A stretch of DNA of 64,000 nucleotides, taken from the NCBI RefSeq assembly GCF_900186995.1, contig NZ_LT906463.1, forward strand, positions 1,116,001 through 1,180,000, read 5' to 3'. Position 1 is the stretch's first letter, and every line of letters begins with the position of its first letter. A model generated the notes under the pieces. The model did not search any database, was not told where the DNA came from, and saw nothing but the letters and a program-made list of their open reading frames with translations. Source of the DNA: Haemophilus pittmaniae. Lineage in GTDB: Bacteria > Pseudomonadota > Gammaproteobacteria > Enterobacterales > Pasteurellaceae. A program made the translations under genes and the position numbers. Of this stretch, positions 20,858-30,967 are shown in pieces.

Positions 20858-22803
20858 TGGCTGAATTGGGTAATTACGCCTTAGCGTTGGGCTTGGGCGT
20901 TTCGTTATTTTTAGGCGTTTTGCCATTATGGGGCGCAGCTAAGGGCAATAATCAATTAATGACATTAGCCCGCCCGTTAACAATGGCGCTTTTTCTTTGC
21001 TTATCCATTGCGTTTGGTGCGCTATTTTACCTGTTTGCGGTGAATGATTTCTCCGTGCAATACGTGGTTAATAACTCCAATACCCAATTACCATTGTATT
21101 ACCGCTTATCGGCTGTTTGGGGCTCCCATGAAGGTTCCTTATTATTATGGATTTGGTTACTTTCCCTATGGAGTGCAGCAGTCGCTCTATTAAGTCGTCA
21201 TTTGCCACAAGAAGCGGTTGCTCGAGTATTAGGTATTATGGGCTTGATTAGCATCGGTTTCATACTGTTTGTGCTATTTACCTCTAATCCGTTTAATCGT
21301 ACTTTCCCAGATTTTCCTGTGGACGGTCGAGAACTAAATCCAATGTTGCAGGATATTGGTTTAATTTTCCATCCACCGTTATTGTATATGGGCTATGTGG
21401 GATTTTCCGTGGCTTTTGCATTTGCAATTGCTTCGTTAATGACCGGTAAATTGGATTCAGCTTGGGCTCGTTGGTCACGCCCTTGGACGATGGCTGCTTG
21501 GGTCTTTTTAACTATCGGTATTGTGTTAGGGTCTTGGTGGGCTTATTACGAGCTTGGCTGGGGCGGCTGGTGGTTCTGGGATCCGGTAGAAAATTCTTCC
21601 TTTATGCCATGGTTGGCCGGTACTGCTTTAATTCACTCCTTAGCGGTTACTGAAAAACGGGGATCATTTAAAGCCTGGACGGTCCTTCTTGCGATCTTGG
21701 CATTTTCCCTTTCCTTGTTAGGTACGTTCTTAGTTCGTTCCGGTATTTTGGTGTCGGTGCATGCTTTTGCGGCAGATCCAACCCGAGGGCTGTATATTTT
21801 AGCCTATTTAGTTATCGTTATCGGCGGTTCTTTGGCTCTTTATGCCTACAAAGGTAACCAAATTCGTTCGCGCGATAATGCGGAAAAATATTCCCGTGAA
21901 AGTATGCTGTTATTGAATAATATTTTGCTCATGACAGCACTGAGTGTGGTGTTTTTAGGCACCTTATTGCCACTGGTACACAAGCAGTTGGGTTTAGGGA
22001 CTATTTCAATAGGTGCACCTTTTTTTGATCAAATGTTCCTGATTATCATGACACCTTTTGCTTTGTTATTGGGCATTGGGCCATTAGTAAAATGGCGTCG
22101 TGATCAATTTTCAGCAATCCGTACGCCGGTTGTAGTCAGTGTGATTTTAATGGCTATTGGTGGTTTTGCTTTACCTTATTGGCTACAAGATAGAATCACC
22201 TTAAGTGCGGTGCTGGGCACCATGATGACGCTGATTATTGTGTTGCTCAGTCTTTATGAAATGCAGCAGCGGGCAACTCATCGTGAAGGTTTTTTTAAGG
22301 GGATAACGAAACTTTCCCGTTCCCATTGGGGCATGATTTTGGCTCACCTCGGTATTGCGATGACTGTATGGGGCATAGCATTTAGTCAGAATTACAGCGT
22401 GGAACGCGATGTGCGTATGAAAGTCGGGGATAGTGTTGAGATCGCTGATTACACCTTCACTTTTAGTGGAGTACATGATGCCAATGGACCAAATTACTTG
22501 GGAGGGCTGGCGCAGATTGATGTTACTCACGATGGGCAACTGGAAGCTACCCTTAAGGCAGAAAAACGTTTTTATACGGTAAGTAAAATGTCGATGACGG
22601 AAGCCGCTATTGATTGGGGATTAACCCGTGACCTGTATGTGGCTCTTGGGGAAAAACTCGATGATAATTCCTGGGCATTGCGGCTATATTATAAGCCGTT
22701 CATTCGCTGGATTTGGTTGGGCGGACTGTTTATGGCATTAGGTGGCTTGTTGTGTATGTTTGACCGTCGTTATCGTTTTAGTAAATTGGTTCGTCAATCC
22801 TAA
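20854..22803 (+). CDS. ccmF: Heme lyase subunit CcmF
   Basis: A 649-residue multi-helix membrane protein that ligates heme from CcmE to apocytochrome c with CcmH/I. It carries the WWD motif [19 protein letters not shown] and a large periplasmic domain near the C-terminus. It overlaps the ccmE stop by 4 nt; ATG 20857 is an alternative start. An exact uptake sequence AAGTGCGGT lies inside the gene at 22203. Confidence 0.97.
   Translation: MMAELGNYALALGLGVSLFLGVLPLWGAAKGNNQLMTLARPLTMALFLCLSIAFGALFYLFAVNDFSVQYVVNNSNTQLPLYYRLSAVWGSHEGSLLLWIWLLSLWSAAVALLSRHLPQEAVARVLGIMGLISIGFILFVLFTSNPFNRTFPDFPVDGRELNPMLQDIGLIFHPPLLYMGYVGFSVAFAFAIASLMTGKLDSAWARWSRPWTMAAWVFLTIGIVLGSWWAYYELGWGGWWFWDPVENSSFMPWLAGTALIHSLAVTEKRGSFKAWTVLLAILAFSLSLLGTFLVRSGILVSVHAFAADPTRGLYILAYLVIVIGGSLALYAYKGNQIRSRDNAEKYSRESMLLLNNILLMTALSVVFLGTLLPLVHKQLGLGTISIGAPFFDQMFLIIMTPFALLLGIGPLVKWRRDQFSAIRTPVVVSVILMAIGGFALPYWLQDRITLSAVLGTMMTLIIVLLSLYEMQQRATHREGFFKGITKLSRSHWGMILAHLGIAMTVWGIAFSQNYSVERDVRMKVGDSVEIADYTFTFSGVHDANGPNYLGGLAQIDVTHDGQLEATLKAEKRFYTVSKMSMTEAAIDWGLTRDLYVALGEKLDDNSWALRLYYKPFIRWIWLGGLFMALGGLLCMFDRRYRFSKLVRQS
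22203..22211 (+). repeat. Haemophilus-type DNA uptake sequence core
   Basis: Exact AAGTGCGGT within ccmF. One of four exact cores found by eye in the window. Confidence 0.8.
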
Positions 22804-22819
22804 TTAAGATTTGAATACT

Positions 22820-23365
22820 ATGAATAAAAAACTGCTTATCCCTTTAATTGTTTTTCTAGCAATTGCGTTGACATTTTTAGTGCAATTAGGCCGTAACGCG
22901 CAAGGCGAAGATCCTAAAGCATTGGAATCGGCGCTGGTTGGTCAACCGGTACCAATGAAAACCTTAAACGATTTGTTAGAAAATAAAAGCTACGGGAATG
23001 AAATTTTCAAACAGGGCAAACCGATTCTATTGAATGTTTGGGCAACTTGGTGCCCAACCTGCTATGCAGAGCATCAATATTTAAATCAATTAGCCCAACA
23101 AGGCGTAACCATCATAGGTTTGGATTACAAAGATGAATCTGTAAAAGCAGTGAAATGGCTACGTGATTTAGGTAATCCTTATAAACTGGTTTTAAAAGAT
23201 GAAAAGGGTTCTTTCGGCTTGGATTTAGGCGTTTATGGCGCACCGGAAACTTTTGTTATTGATGGCAATGGGATTATTCATTATCGCTTGGCCGGAGATG
23301 TGAATGAAAAGGTATGGAATGAAACCCTTAAACCTTTATATGACAAACTGGCGGAGGTGAAATAA
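22820..23365 (+). CDS. ccmG: Thiol:disulfide interchange protein CcmG/DsbE
   Basis: A periplasmic membrane-anchored thioredoxin-like protein that keeps apocytochrome c thiols reduced for heme attachment. The active site is C78-P-T-C81 (NVWATWCPTC), after an N-terminal anchor at residues 5-22. The start is ATG 22820 (MNKKLLIPL); the upstream TTG would add three residues. The 181-residue length is normal. Its stop overlaps the ccmH start. Confidence 0.96.
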   Translation: MNKKLLIPLIVFLAIALTFLVQLGRNAQGEDPKALESALVGQPVPMKTLNDLLENKSYGNEIFKQGKPILLNVWATWCPTCYAEHQYLNQLAQQGVTIIGLDYKDESVKAVKWLRDLGNPYKLVLKDEKGSFGLDLGVYGAPETFVIDGNGIIHYRLAGDVNEKVWNETLKPLYDKLAEVK

Positions 23366-23829
23366 TGATAAAAGCCGCTATTTTTGCCACCGTGTTATTA
23401 GCTTCTTCCGTTGCTGGTGCAGCAATTGATGCATTGAGCTTTAGCTCCCCCCAACAGGAAGCAGATTATCACAGCCTTACCGAAGGATTACGTTGCCCAC
23501 AATGTCAAAACAATAACATTGCTGATTCGAATGCGACTGTTGCTGTAGATATGCGCGGTAAAGTATTTGAATTGTTACAGGAAGGAAAATCCAAAGAGCA
23601 AGTTGTGGATTATATGGTGCAACGCTATGGCCATTTCGTTACTTACGATCCACCGATTACTGCGGCAACCTGGGTGTTATGGGCGGCTCCGATAGTATTG
23701 CTATTAGGCGGTGTGGCATGGTTATTCAGAAGTAAAAAACGATCACCGACAGAGTCTGAACTCCAAACGGTTTTAGATGATTCGGAACAAAGCCGATTAA
23801 ATGAATTATTAAAGGAAAAGGATAAGTAA
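23365..23829 (+). CDS. ccmH: Cytochrome c maturation protein CcmH
   Basis: A 154-residue periplasmic thioreductase with a cleavable signal peptide, the redox motif LRCPQCQNNNIADSNA and a C-terminal membrane helix (WVLWAAPIVLLLGGVAWLF). It reduces the CxxCH motif of apocytochrome c. Unlike E. coli CcmH it lacks the fused TPR domain, which is encoded separately as ccmI next door. Start and stop overlap the neighbouring genes. Confidence 0.95.
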   Translation: MIKAAIFATVLLASSVAGAAIDALSFSSPQQEADYHSLTEGLRCPQCQNNNIADSNATVAVDMRGKVFELLQEGKSKEQVVDYMVQRYGHFVTYDPPITAATWVLWAAPIVLLLGGVAWLFRSKKRSPTESELQTVLDDSEQSRLNELLKEKDK

Positions 23830-24752
23830 TGAATTTGCCATTAATTGCGGTGCTGTTGACCATCATCGTTGCTGTCATTGGTTTTTATCCACTATTAGGT
23901 AAGGGCAAGAAAAAAGCCCAAACACAACGTGATGAATTAAATAAGGCTTTGTATTTTTCCCGTTTAAAAGAAATTGATGAGGATGATGCGCAAGGCTTGG
24001 TTGAGAATGCCACAACACTGAAAAGTGAATTACAAAAAACCTTATTGGAAGATATTCCACAGAGCCAAGCGCCTGCGGTAATTGAAGATAAACGTTATGG
24101 TAAACTTTGGTTTATTGCCGGGTTACTGTCCTTGTTTATTATTGGGGGCTTGGCATATTTTCCAGTCGGTGCTTGGCAGGCGGAAAGTATGATGGATAAG
24201 ACCTATCAAAAATTGCCTTATTTCCTCGAACGCATGAAGGAAGAAGATACCAAACCAATGACTGAGGCTGAAATGGAACAATTTGCCGTTGCCTTACGTA
24301 TGGATTTACAAAAAGATCCGAAAAATGCCAAAAATTGGTGGTTATTAGGACAACTGGGGATGAATTTAGGCAATGGTCGTTTGGCTTATGATAGCTATCA
24401 ACAGGCGGCTAAGCGGGAACCTGAGAATTTGCAGTATAAATTGTCGTATGCAAAGGTCCTAATGTATTCCGAAGATCCAACGGATAAAGCTCAGGGTAGT
24501 GATTTATTGCGTGAAGTGATTCGCCAGGATCATACGAATTTCGATGCGCTAAGTTTATTGGCTTTCCGTTATTTTGAGACGGAGGACTATAAAATGGCCG
24601 CAGTCACTTGGGCTATGATGTTACGTTTGATTCCTGCTGATGATGAACGAGTGCCGCTGATTGAAAAAAGTATTCGGGCGGCTCGTGATGCCTTGGCTTT
24701 ACAGGAAGAAGAAAAGGCGAGAAGCATCACTCCGGAAAAAGCACAGCAATAA
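23829..24752 (+). CDS. ccmI: Cytochrome c maturation protein CcmI
   Basis: A 307-residue protein with an N-terminal membrane helix, a second helix near 95-115 (FIAGLLSLFIIGGLAYF) and TPR repeats from about 150 (NAKNWWLLGQLGMNLGNGRLAYDSYQQA). In the Ccm system it holds apocytochrome c for the CcmF/H heme lyase. It overlaps both neighbours by one base (TAATG). It ends the ccm genes; the next gene is coupled to it but unrelated. Confidence 0.9.
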   Translation: MNLPLIAVLLTIIVAVIGFYPLLGKGKKKAQTQRDELNKALYFSRLKEIDEDDAQGLVENATTLKSELQKTLLEDIPQSQAPAVIEDKRYGKLWFIAGLLSLFIIGGLAYFPVGAWQAESMMDKTYQKLPYFLERMKEEDTKPMTEAEMEQFAVALRMDLQKDPKNAKNWWLLGQLGMNLGNGRLAYDSYQQAAKREPENLQYKLSYAKVLMYSEDPTDKAQGSDLLREVIRQDHTNFDALSLLAFRYFETEDYKMAAVTWAMMLRLIPADDERVPLIEKSIRAARDALALQEEEKARSITPEKAQQ

Positions 24753-25147
24753 TGGCAACACCGCTTCAAGGATTCCATCATATTGCGATTATCGCTTCTG
24801 ATTATGCGCGTTCTAAATCTTTTTATGTAGATATTTTAGGGGCGCAGATCTTGACGGAAACCTATCGCGCTGAGCGGCAAAGTTATAAATTAGACTTACG
24901 TTTTGCCGACGGTTCTCAGCTTGAGCTTTTTTCTTTTCCAAATCCGCCTCCGCGAGCGAGTTATCCTGAGGCTTGCGGGTTACGGCATTTGGCATTTAAG
25001 ACCACAGATATTGGGCAGGCAGTGGCTTATTTTACAACTCGCGGAATTGTCTGCGAGCCGTTACAGGTTGATGAATTAACGGGAATGCAGTACACTTTTC
25101 TGCGTGATCCTGACGATCTTCCCATTGAACTTTATCAGGTAGATTGA
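24752..25147 (+). CDS. VOC-family (glyoxalase-like) metalloprotein
   Basis: A 131-residue single-domain vicinal-oxygen-chelate protein, similar to E. coli YaeR / GloA2. HHIAIIASDYARSKSFYVDILG and the C-terminal YTFLRDPDDLPIELYQ are typical, with candidate metal ligands at H10, E-containing RLELF-like and C-terminal E positions. The substrate is unknown. Its start overlaps the ccmI stop (TAATG), so it is co-transcribed with the ccm operon. Confidence 0.88.
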   Translation: MATPLQGFHHIAIIASDYARSKSFYVDILGAQILTETYRAERQSYKLDLRFADGSQLELFSFPNPPPRASYPEACGLRHLAFKTTDIGQAVAYFTTRGIVCEPLQVDELTGMQYTFLRDPDDLPIELYQVD

Positions 25148-25163
25148 TACTTAAGGAATAATT

Positions 25164-25697
25164 ATGGTTCAGTCCTTCTATCGTCATTGGCTTTCAGCCT
25201 TTGCCGTTTCATGCTTTTCCGTATCGGTATTAGCAGTGAATAACGGGACCAGCTATGTGGTCGATGGGGCCAAAAAACAAGTAAACCAGGCCGGATTGTC
25301 TCAAAAAGACATTCGCGAATTGGCAAATAGTGTTGAGTTTGAAGTTTACAATTTGAGCGAGGAAGGTTCCTCTCGCTCTATTTTTATTTCCGGAGCTGGC
25401 GTTTGTCATGGTTTCGTGAGTAGAAATGGCGTAGATCTAACTAATACCACTAATTATTATGTTACGCCGGATAATGAGGACGAGTATTACGGCGGGATTG
25501 TCGGTGCAACGATTTATCAAAAAGGAAAATCGCGTAACGTTCAATATGTTCCGGTGTATTCTGTCAGTGACCCGAAAAAAATGAAAGAAATTCGGGAACA
25601 GGAAGCCAGAGAGGGTAAAAATACGCACGAACGGGCACAGCCTCAACTGGATGAAGCAAAAGATACGCTTAATCGTATTATTTGTATTAAGGAGTAA
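25164..25697 (+). CDS. Secreted protein of unknown function
   Basis: A 177-residue protein with a likely Sec signal peptide (MVQSFYRHWLSAFAVSCFSVSVLA) and no lipobox. The mature part is polar, with two cysteines (GVCHGF and IICIKE) that could form a disulfide, and a Lys/Glu-rich region near 125-165. I do not recognise the family. It follows the VOC gene by 16 nt and precedes a small lipoprotein gene by 2 nt, so the two small envelope genes probably work together. Confidence 0.75.
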   Translation: MVQSFYRHWLSAFAVSCFSVSVLAVNNGTSYVVDGAKKQVNQAGLSQKDIRELANSVEFEVYNLSEEGSSRSIFISGAGVCHGFVSRNGVDLTNTTNYYVTPDNEDEYYGGIVGATIYQKGKSRNVQYVPVYSVSDPKKMKEIREQEAREGKNTHERAQPQLDEAKDTLNRIICIKE

Positions 25698-25699
25698 GT

Positions 25700-25996
25700 A
25701 TGAAAAAAATACTTTGTGCTATTGTCGCGACCTTCTACCTAAGCGCTTGTACTGCACCGCAACCAGCCACACCGAGCCAACCGGTATATGACATGCGCGC
25801 AGTACAGCGCTATCAAAACCAAGTTGCCAGTGGCCATACGGTTTCAGCCAAGGATAAAGCCCGTGTAGCACAGCAAGGTGAAGATCCGATGCCAATGAAT
25901 CGTAGTGACAATCGAACCAAATATTCACGTGGCGGTGTGTATACGCCGGTAGTCGTACCAACCATTGGACTCGGATACCATCGTCATCGTTGGTAA
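25700..25996 (+). CDS. Small lipoprotein of unknown function
   Basis: A 98-residue protein with a lipoprotein signal (FYLSACTA, Cys at about 17), a Pro/Thr-rich linker and a C-terminus of VVPTIGLGYHRHRW. The His/Arg-rich end could bind metal or heme, but nothing confirms this. It is immediately downstream of the secreted protein and followed by a strong terminator. Confidence 0.75.
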   Translation: MKKILCAIVATFYLSACTAPQPATPSQPVYDMRAVQRYQNQVASGHTVSAKDKARVAQQGEDPMPMNRSDNRTKYSRGGVYTPVVVPTIGLGYHRHRW

Positions 25997-26011
25997 ATCA
26001 AGCCAGCTATT

Positions 26012-26050
26012 AAAAACGGCAGCGCTAATAAATTGCGCTGCCGTTTTTGT
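26012..26050 (+). terminator. Intrinsic terminator of the lipoprotein gene
   Basis: AAAACGGCAGCGC / GCGCTGCCGTTTT with a 9-nt loop, followed by TTGTTTTT. The A-run on the other side makes it potentially bidirectional for rlmM. Confidence 0.9.
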
Positions 26051-26128
26051 TTTTTACTTAATGCTAATAAAATCAATGATTTACGCGCTGTTTTGGTAAA
26101 AGCTTTGAAATCCGATAGGGCGTTTTAA
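26050..26128 (-). repeat. Dispersed 3'-end element, copy 4
   Basis: In minus orientation it starts TTAAAACGCCC and contains TCATTGATTTTATTAG. Its CGCCC end supplies the TAA stop codon of rlmM (26125-26127). Confidence 0.88.
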
Positions 26129-27213
26129 GAATTCAACAAGCGAATATGCACAGTGATTTCTTCGCGATCGTGATAAAGCTGCTTGGCCTGTAAACGGAAG
26201 GGAATTTCCGCATTTTGCAGACGGTCGCGTAGTAAATCAAAACAACGTTGCACTTCCAAGTAGCGTTTTTTCATCGGTAGTTTCAAGTTAAAAATAGTTT
26301 CCCGACACCAACCATTGACTAACCATTTGGCAATTAGCTCGGCAATGCGAATTGGTTGTTCCACCATATCGCAAACCAACCAATCAATTTGCTGACGTTT
26401 GGGCGGTTGAAACTTAAAACCATCCTCAGGGCAATGTTCAATACGCCCGGTTTCATGCAAACTATCCGCCATTTTGCCGTGATCTACCGCATAAACAAAT
26501 AGCCCACGTTTTACCAACTGATAGGTCCAGCCGCCTGGACAGGCTCCTAAATCCACACCACGCATATTTTCATTAAGCCGTTTGGCTTCTTCTTGGCGAG
26601 GGATAAAGGTTAAAATTGCTTCTTCCAATTTTAAGGTAGAGCGGCTTGGCGCTTCGGCCGGGAACTTCAGACGCGGAATGCCCATAAAGTAAGGTGCATG
26701 ATTATCAGCATAGGAATAACCCACATAGCAGGCATTGGATGCGATAAAGAAAACATGCAGAACCATACCTTGGTGCGGTAGGCCTTTTAACCAACCTTGA
26801 TTCTTTAAGCGTTGGCGCAACGGCACCGTGAGTTTACGGCAGAGAGTAGATAGCTCTTTAGCCTCATTGGTATCGGCGGTTTCCAACCAAAGCTCGCTGG
26901 CTTTTTGCAGATTGAGGCGTTGATGGAGCACTTGATACTGCGCCAAAATTGGACTGATGCGATCCGTTGGATCGAGATTTTGTAGCAAATCACTGACGAC
27001 AATCAGTTGGCGGATAAAAATCAATTCGTTAAAAGGTAATTGACGGGCCAATTGATCGGCCTCGCCGGGTTGATAGCATTCAAAAATCACATAAGCGCTA
27101 TTATCGATTACGCGAGCAAAACCAAAAACACCTAGTTCGGCGGCTTTAGCGTTAATTTCTGCTGCGGCTTCTTTTTCAAAACCACTGCGGCAATAAAGGG
27201 CTAATTTATTCAT
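26125..27213 (-). CDS. rlmM: 23S rRNA 2'-O-ribose C2498 methyltransferase
   Basis: A 362-residue SAM-dependent methyltransferase with an N-terminal THUMP-like domain and a C-terminal Rossmann domain. The SAM site [15 protein letters not shown], the catalytic-type segment [11 protein letters not shown] and the K in [10 protein letters not shown] fit RlmM/YgdE. It overlaps the gcvA 3' end by 8 nt. Its stop codon lies inside repeat copy 4. Confidence 0.96.
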   Translation of the reverse strand: MNKLALYCRSGFEKEAAAEINAKAAELGVFGFARVIDNSAYVIFECYQPGEADQLARQLPFNELIFIRQLIVVSDLLQNLDPTDRISPILAQYQVLHQRLNLQKASELWLETADTNEAKELSTLCRKLTVPLRQRLKNQGWLKGLPHQGMVLHVFFIASNACYVGYSYADNHAPYFMGIPRLKFPAEAPSRSTLKLEEAILTFIPRQEEAKRLNENMRGVDLGACPGGWTYQLVKRGLFVYAVDHGKMADSLHETGRIEHCPEDGFKFQPPKRQQIDWLVCDMVEQPIRIAELIAKWLVNGWCRETIFNLKLPMKKRYLEVQRCFDLLRDRLQNAEIPFRLQAKQLYHDREEITVHIRLLNS

Positions 27214-28099
27214 TTTCTTTATATTTTATTGAGTTAATGATCCAACTGCGAAAAGCCTGGATAGGTTTGTCATCTAAGCGATCTAAGTGATTGACCACAT
27301 AAAAGGTTTTAGGATCGCGTAGTTGGGTTTGGTAGGCAATTTGCAGATGGCCTTGATCGATTTCCTGCTGCGCCAATAATTGGTTAGCCAGCACAATGCC
27401 TTGACCATGTATCGCCGCCTGCAGCGCCATAAACGTATGGCTAAATAGTGGTCCTTGTTGGATATTCAGTTCATCCAAGCCTAAATGCGAGGTCATTGCT
27501 CGCCAGTTATCACGGGTATGGGTGTGAATGAGCGTATGTTTAGTCAAATCGGAAGGTTGTTCGATAGGACTCTCTTGGAGTAATTTGGGGGAAGCTAAGA
27601 TGAGAAGATTTTCTTCACCAAGACGATCAACCTGCAGATTCTCCCAGTGACCTTTTCCATAATAGATTGCAATATCAATTTCTTTGCCGAGTAGGCCTTC
27701 ATCCTGATCCATTCCTTCAATACGAACTTCTATTTCCGGATGCAGTTGGTTAAATTCACTTAAATGTGGGATAAGCCATTGGCTGCCAAAGGTTTGTGGT
27801 ACGCTAATAGTAAGGTGCGGATTACTTTTTAGGCTCAATAAGCGTTCTGTCGCTTCATTCAGACGGCGTAGAATCTTATTGATATCGGCAAAATAAACTT
27901 TGCCAAATTCGGTTAGCTCTAGGGAACGATTTTTACGAATAAAAAGAGTAACGCCTAAGAAATCTTCTAATAATTTAATTTGATGGCTGACTGCAGCCTG
28001 GGTAACAAAGAGTTCATCAGCCGCTTTTGTAAAACTCAAATGACGTGCAGCAGATTCGAAGGATTTCAGTGAATTCAAGGGAGGCAATCGTTTATACAT
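27206..28099 (-). CDS. gcvA: LysR-family glycine cleavage regulator GcvA
   Basis: A 297-residue LysR-type regulator with an N-terminal winged helix ([29 protein letters not shown]) and a C-terminal effector domain. In enterobacteria GcvA senses glycine and activates gcvTHP and the small RNA GcvB. The divergent GcvB RNA immediately upstream supports the assignment, as does the downstream rlmM, the same neighbour as in E. coli. The start at 28099 begins [15 protein letters not shown]. Confidence 0.95.
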   Translation of the reverse strand: MYKRLPPLNSLKSFESAARHLSFTKAADELFVTQAAVSHQIKLLEDFLGVTLFIRKNRSLELTEFGKVYFADINKILRRLNEATERLLSLKSNPHLTISVPQTFGSQWLIPHLSEFNQLHPEIEVRIEGMDQDEGLLGKEIDIAIYYGKGHWENLQVDRLGEENLLILASPKLLQESPIEQPSDLTKHTLIHTHTRDNWRAMTSHLGLDELNIQQGPLFSHTFMALQAAIHGQGIVLANQLLAQQEIDQGHLQIAYQTQLRDPKTFYVVNHLDRLDDKPIQAFRSWIINSIKYKENE

Positions 28100-28188
28100 A
28101 AATTTATTTTGGCCAATTAACCGTTTTTCCAGGGGGTTATGGGGTTTTCGGATTAGTTTTTTTTATATCTAGAATAAGAAATCGTCAC

Positions 28189-28217
28189 TTGTCGGAGCAC
28201 TTCCTTATCCCTACAAT
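28189..28217 (+). promoter_or_regulatory. Predicted GcvB promoter
   Basis: TTGTCG (28189-28194) and TACAAT (28212-28217) are separated by 17 bp. A start near 28224 coincides with the 5' arm of the first GcvB stem-loop. It is divergent from gcvA, so GcvA may act here. Confidence 0.6.
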
Positions 28218-28223
28218 GCGCGC

Positions 28224-28400
28224 ATACTTTAGGTTGATTCTTATGTGTTAATGAATTTCAGACTTAAGTATGATGTTGTGTTTGCATATAGTTCGGGCAA
28301 CCGAACGGGAGTAACCTCTTGTTACTCTTCTTACTTCCTGTATATTATTTTAAACCTTTTGGTTAAACGTCACATTTTCACGAATGTGGCGTTTTTTTTT
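28224..28400 (+). ncRNA. gcvB: GcvB small regulatory RNA
   Basis: No ORF fills the 440 bp between gcvA and ilvE. The plus strand contains the GcvB hallmarks: a 5' stem-loop (ATACTTTAG with CTTAAGTAT), the GU-rich seed GATGTTGTGTTTGCATAT (R1-like), a second hairpin (GAGTAACCTCTTGTTACTC), the conserved CTTCTTACTTCCTGTATAT segment and a final terminator (CGTCACATT/AATGTGGCG plus a T-run). GcvB pairs with many amino-acid transport and synthesis mRNAs with Hfq. The 5' end is inferred from the promoter and the stem. The divergent gcvA is the expected partner. Confidence 0.9.
28366..28400 (+). terminator. Rho-independent terminator of GcvB
   Basis: CGTCACATT pairs with AATGTGGCG (one G-U) across a 6-nt loop, followed by ten T residues. 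Confidence 0.92.
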
Positions 28401-28541
28401 CGCCTGCCATTCTAACATAGAGATTTCTTAATTGAGCTCAAATTTTACCGGATTAATAGATTTTTCGGTTTTCATCCCGTCTTGAATGGTGTAGATTAAA
28501 CCCCGTTTTATTTCATCTCATTCAGTATTAAAGGAAGCAAA

Positions 28542-29558
28542 ATGAAAGACTTAGACTGGAAAAACCTCGGCTTTGGATATATTAAAACCGATTTTCGTTT
28601 CATCGCCCATTGGAAAGATGGTAAATGGGATGAGGGAAGCCTCACCACAGATAGCACCTTGCATATTCACGAAGGCTCAACCGCATTACATTATGGTCAA
28701 CAGTGTTTTGAAGGTCTAAAAGCCTACCGTTGCAAAGACGGTTCAATCAATCTTTTCCGTCCGGATCAAAATGCTAAACGTATGCAGCATACTTGTGATC
28801 GTTTGTTAATGCCACAAGTGCCGACGGAAATGTTTATTAGAGCTTGTAAGGAAGTAGTTAAAGCCAATGAACAATGGCTTGCACCTTATGGTTCAGGAGC
28901 AACGTTATATCTTCGTCCGTTTGTTATCGGGGTTGGTGAAAATATTGGTGTTCGTCCAGCACCGGAATACATTTTCAGTGTATTTGCTTGCCCGGTGGGG
29001 GCCTATTTTAAAGGTGGTTTGAAACCGTCTAATTTCTTGGTTACCGATTATGACCGTGCTGCACCACAAGGCACTGGTGGCGTAAAAGTTGGTGGAAACT
29101 ATGCTGCTAGCTTATTGCCACATGAATTGGCTGCTGAGCGTAAATTCGCCGATGCGATTTATCTTGATCCCAAAACGCATACTAAAATTGAAGAAGTGGG
29201 AGCGGCGAATTTCTTCGGAATTACCAAAGATAACCAATTTATCACACCACTTTCACCGTCAATTTTACCGAGTATCACTAAATATTCTTTATTGTATTTA
29301 GCAAAAGAGCGTTTAGGCATGGAAACTATTGAGGGCGATATTTATATCAATGAATTGGATAAATTTACCGAGGCGGGCGCTTGTGGTACAGCCGCGGTAA
29401 TTTCACCAATTGGAGGTATTCAATATGGTGATGATTTCCATGTGTTCTACTCTGAAACCGAAGTCGGGCCGGTAACGAAACGTCTCTATGATGAACTTAC
29501 TGGAATTCAATTTGGCGATGTTGAAGCACCAGAAGGCTGGATTGTTAAAGTTGCCTAG
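28542..29558 (+). CDS. ilvE: Branched-chain-amino-acid aminotransferase
   Basis: A 338-residue PLP fold-type IV aminotransferase for the last step of valine, leucine and isoleucine synthesis. The PLP lysine K182 lies in [14 protein letters not shown], with [11 protein letters not shown] and [14 protein letters not shown] downstream. It matches the long ilvE form found in Pasteurellaceae rather than the 309-residue E. coli form. It is preceded by AAAGGAAG, stands alone with its own terminator, and lies just downstream of GcvB. Confidence 0.95.
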   Translation: MKDLDWKNLGFGYIKTDFRFIAHWKDGKWDEGSLTTDSTLHIHEGSTALHYGQQCFEGLKAYRCKDGSINLFRPDQNAKRMQHTCDRLLMPQVPTEMFIRACKEVVKANEQWLAPYGSGATLYLRPFVIGVGENIGVRPAPEYIFSVFACPVGAYFKGGLKPSNFLVTDYDRAAPQGTGGVKVGGNYAASLLPHELAAERKFADAIYLDPKTHTKIEEVGAANFFGITKDNQFITPLSPSILPSITKYSLLYLAKERLGMETIEGDIYINELDKFTEAGACGTAAVISPIGGIQYGDDFHVFYSETEVGPVTKRLYDELTGIQFGDVEAPEGWIVKVA

Positions 29559-29586
29559 TTTTTAAACTAAATTTTCTATAAAAATC

Positions 29587-29626
29587 AATGCGGGACAGAA
29601 TTTAGGTTTTGTTCCGTATTTTTTCT
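29587..29626 (+). terminator. Intrinsic terminator of ilvE
   Basis: ATGCGGGACA pairs with TGTTCCGTAT (two G-U pairs), followed by TTTTTCTC. Confidence 0.75.
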
Positions 29627-29730
29627 CTTGGAAGTGTGATGGAGATCTCATTCTTGAAAATCGGTTTTTCAGAGATTGACTAAAATCCCCTATAATCCCA
29701 GCAATTTTTACAATTGAAAAAGAGGAATTT

Positions 29731-30732
29731 ATGAAAACATTGAGTGAGTTTATTGTTGAACGTCAAGCGGAATATCCGAATGCCAAAGGGGAATTGAGTG
29801 GCATTTTGTCTTCGCTTCAGTTATTAGCAAAAATTATTCATCGTGACATTAATAAAGCTGGATTAACCAACATTTTAGGCCAATCTGGTGTTGAAAACGT
29901 ACAGGGCGAAAGCCAAATGAAATTGGATTTATTTGCCCACAATACTATGAAAGCCGCCTTGATGGCGCGTGAGGAAGTGGCCGGTTTTGCTTCCGAAGAG
30001 GAGGAAAGCTTTATTGCCTTCGATACGGAACGCGGTCGCAATGCTAAATATGTAATTCTTACCGATCCGCTTGATGGTTCTTCAAATATCGATGTGAATG
30101 TTTCCGTCGGTACCATTTTCTCTATTTACCGCCGTATTTCTCCAATTGGAACACCGGTTGTGTTAGAAGATTTTATGCAACCGGGCAATAAACAGGTTGC
30201 CGCCGGTTATATCGTTTATGGTTCTTCCACAATGTTGGTGTATACCACGGGTAACGGTGTGAACGGTTTTACTTATGATCCGTCAATTGGTACTTTCTGT
30301 CTTTCCCATGAAAATATGCAAATGCCGAAGGAAGGTAAGATTTATTCGATTAACGAAGGACAATATTTAAAATTCCCAATGGGGGTTAAAAAATACATTA
30401 AATATTGCCAAGAAGAAGATAAAGCGACTCAACGTCCTTATGTTTCCCGTTATATCGGTTCATTGGTAGCAGATTTTCATCGTAATCTATTGAAAGGTGG
30501 GATTTATATTTATCCGAGCGCAACAACCTATCCTGAAGGCAAATTACGACTATTATATGAAGGTAATCCGATGGCCTTCTTAGCTGAACAGGCTGGTGGT
30601 ATTGCTTCTGATGGTTATCGTCGTATTTTAGACATCCAACCTTCCGCGCTACATCAACGCATACCGTTATTTGTCGGTTCGGAAAAAATGGTACAAAAAG
30701 CCCAAGAAATGATGGAACAATTCAAAGAATAA
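29731..30732 (+). CDS. fbp: Fructose-1,6-bisphosphatase class I
   Basis: A gluconeogenic enzyme that hydrolyses fructose-1,6-bisphosphate. The metal-binding [21 protein letters not shown], the EEEES near residue 90 and [21 protein letters not shown] are characteristic. The 333 residues are normal. RBS AAGAGGAA. A site resembling a CRP box (TGTGATGGAGATCTCA, 29635-29650) lies about 80 bp upstream but has a mismatch in the right arm. Confidence 0.97.
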   Translation: MKTLSEFIVERQAEYPNAKGELSGILSSLQLLAKIIHRDINKAGLTNILGQSGVENVQGESQMKLDLFAHNTMKAALMAREEVAGFASEEEESFIAFDTERGRNAKYVILTDPLDGSSNIDVNVSVGTIFSIYRRISPIGTPVVLEDFMQPGNKQVAAGYIVYGSSTMLVYTTGNGVNGFTYDPSIGTFCLSHENMQMPKEGKIYSINEGQYLKFPMGVKKYIKYCQEEDKATQRPYVSRYIGSLVADFHRNLLKGGIYIYPSATTYPEGKLRLLYEGNPMAFLAEQAGGIASDGYRRILDIQPSALHQRIPLFVGSEKMVQKAQEMMEQFKE

Positions 30733-30742
30733 TTCCTCATGG

Positions 30743-30773
30743 CAAAAACCTCCGCATGCGGAGGTTTTTTTAT
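30743..30773 (+). terminator. Intrinsic terminator of fbp
   Basis: AAAACCTCCGC / GCGGAGGTTTT with a 2-nt loop (ATGC core), followed by a T-run. Confidence 0.9.
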
Positions 30774-30810
30774 ACGCCAAAGATTGATGATAAAGACTAA
30801 ATTTTAGATA

Positions 30811-30834
30811 TAAAAAAAGCCGCTTATTGCGACT
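30811..30834 (-). terminator. Terminator of the tRNA cluster
   Basis: On the minus strand GTCGC / GCGGC with an AATAA loop is followed by seven T residues, 27 nt after the last tRNA. Confidence 0.75.
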
Positions 30835-30849
30835 ATTCTTTGAATTTGT

Positions 30850-30863
30850 GGATATTTAAATGG
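30850..30863 (+). repeat. 14-bp direct repeat, copy at the leuZ 3' end
   Basis: GGATATTTAAATGG, identical to 31143-31156. This copy includes the CCA-encoding end of tRNA-Leu. Confidence 0.8.
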
Positions 30864-30947
30864 TGCCCGAAGCCAGACTTGAACTGGCACGCCTCGAAAG
30901 GCGAGGGATTTTAAATCCCTTGTGTCTACCGATTCCACCACTCGGGC
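30861..30947 (-). tRNA. leuZ: tRNA-Leu (UAA)
   Basis: An 87-nt cloverleaf with a long variable arm. The 5' acceptor strand is GCCCGAG, the anticodon stem AGGGA/TCCCT encloses TTTAAAA (anticodon TAA), the T-arm carries GTTCAAG, and the CCA is encoded. It is the third and last tRNA of a Gly-Cys-Leu cluster in the same order as E. coli glyW-cysT-leuZ. Confidence 0.95.
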
Positions 30948-30967
30948 AGTAACAACTTATGTTGTAA

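Noticed and set aside
29635..29650. CRP-like site before fbp (TGTGATGGAGATCTCA)
   Set aside because: The right arm has a mismatch and no clear promoter is near; kept only as a remark.
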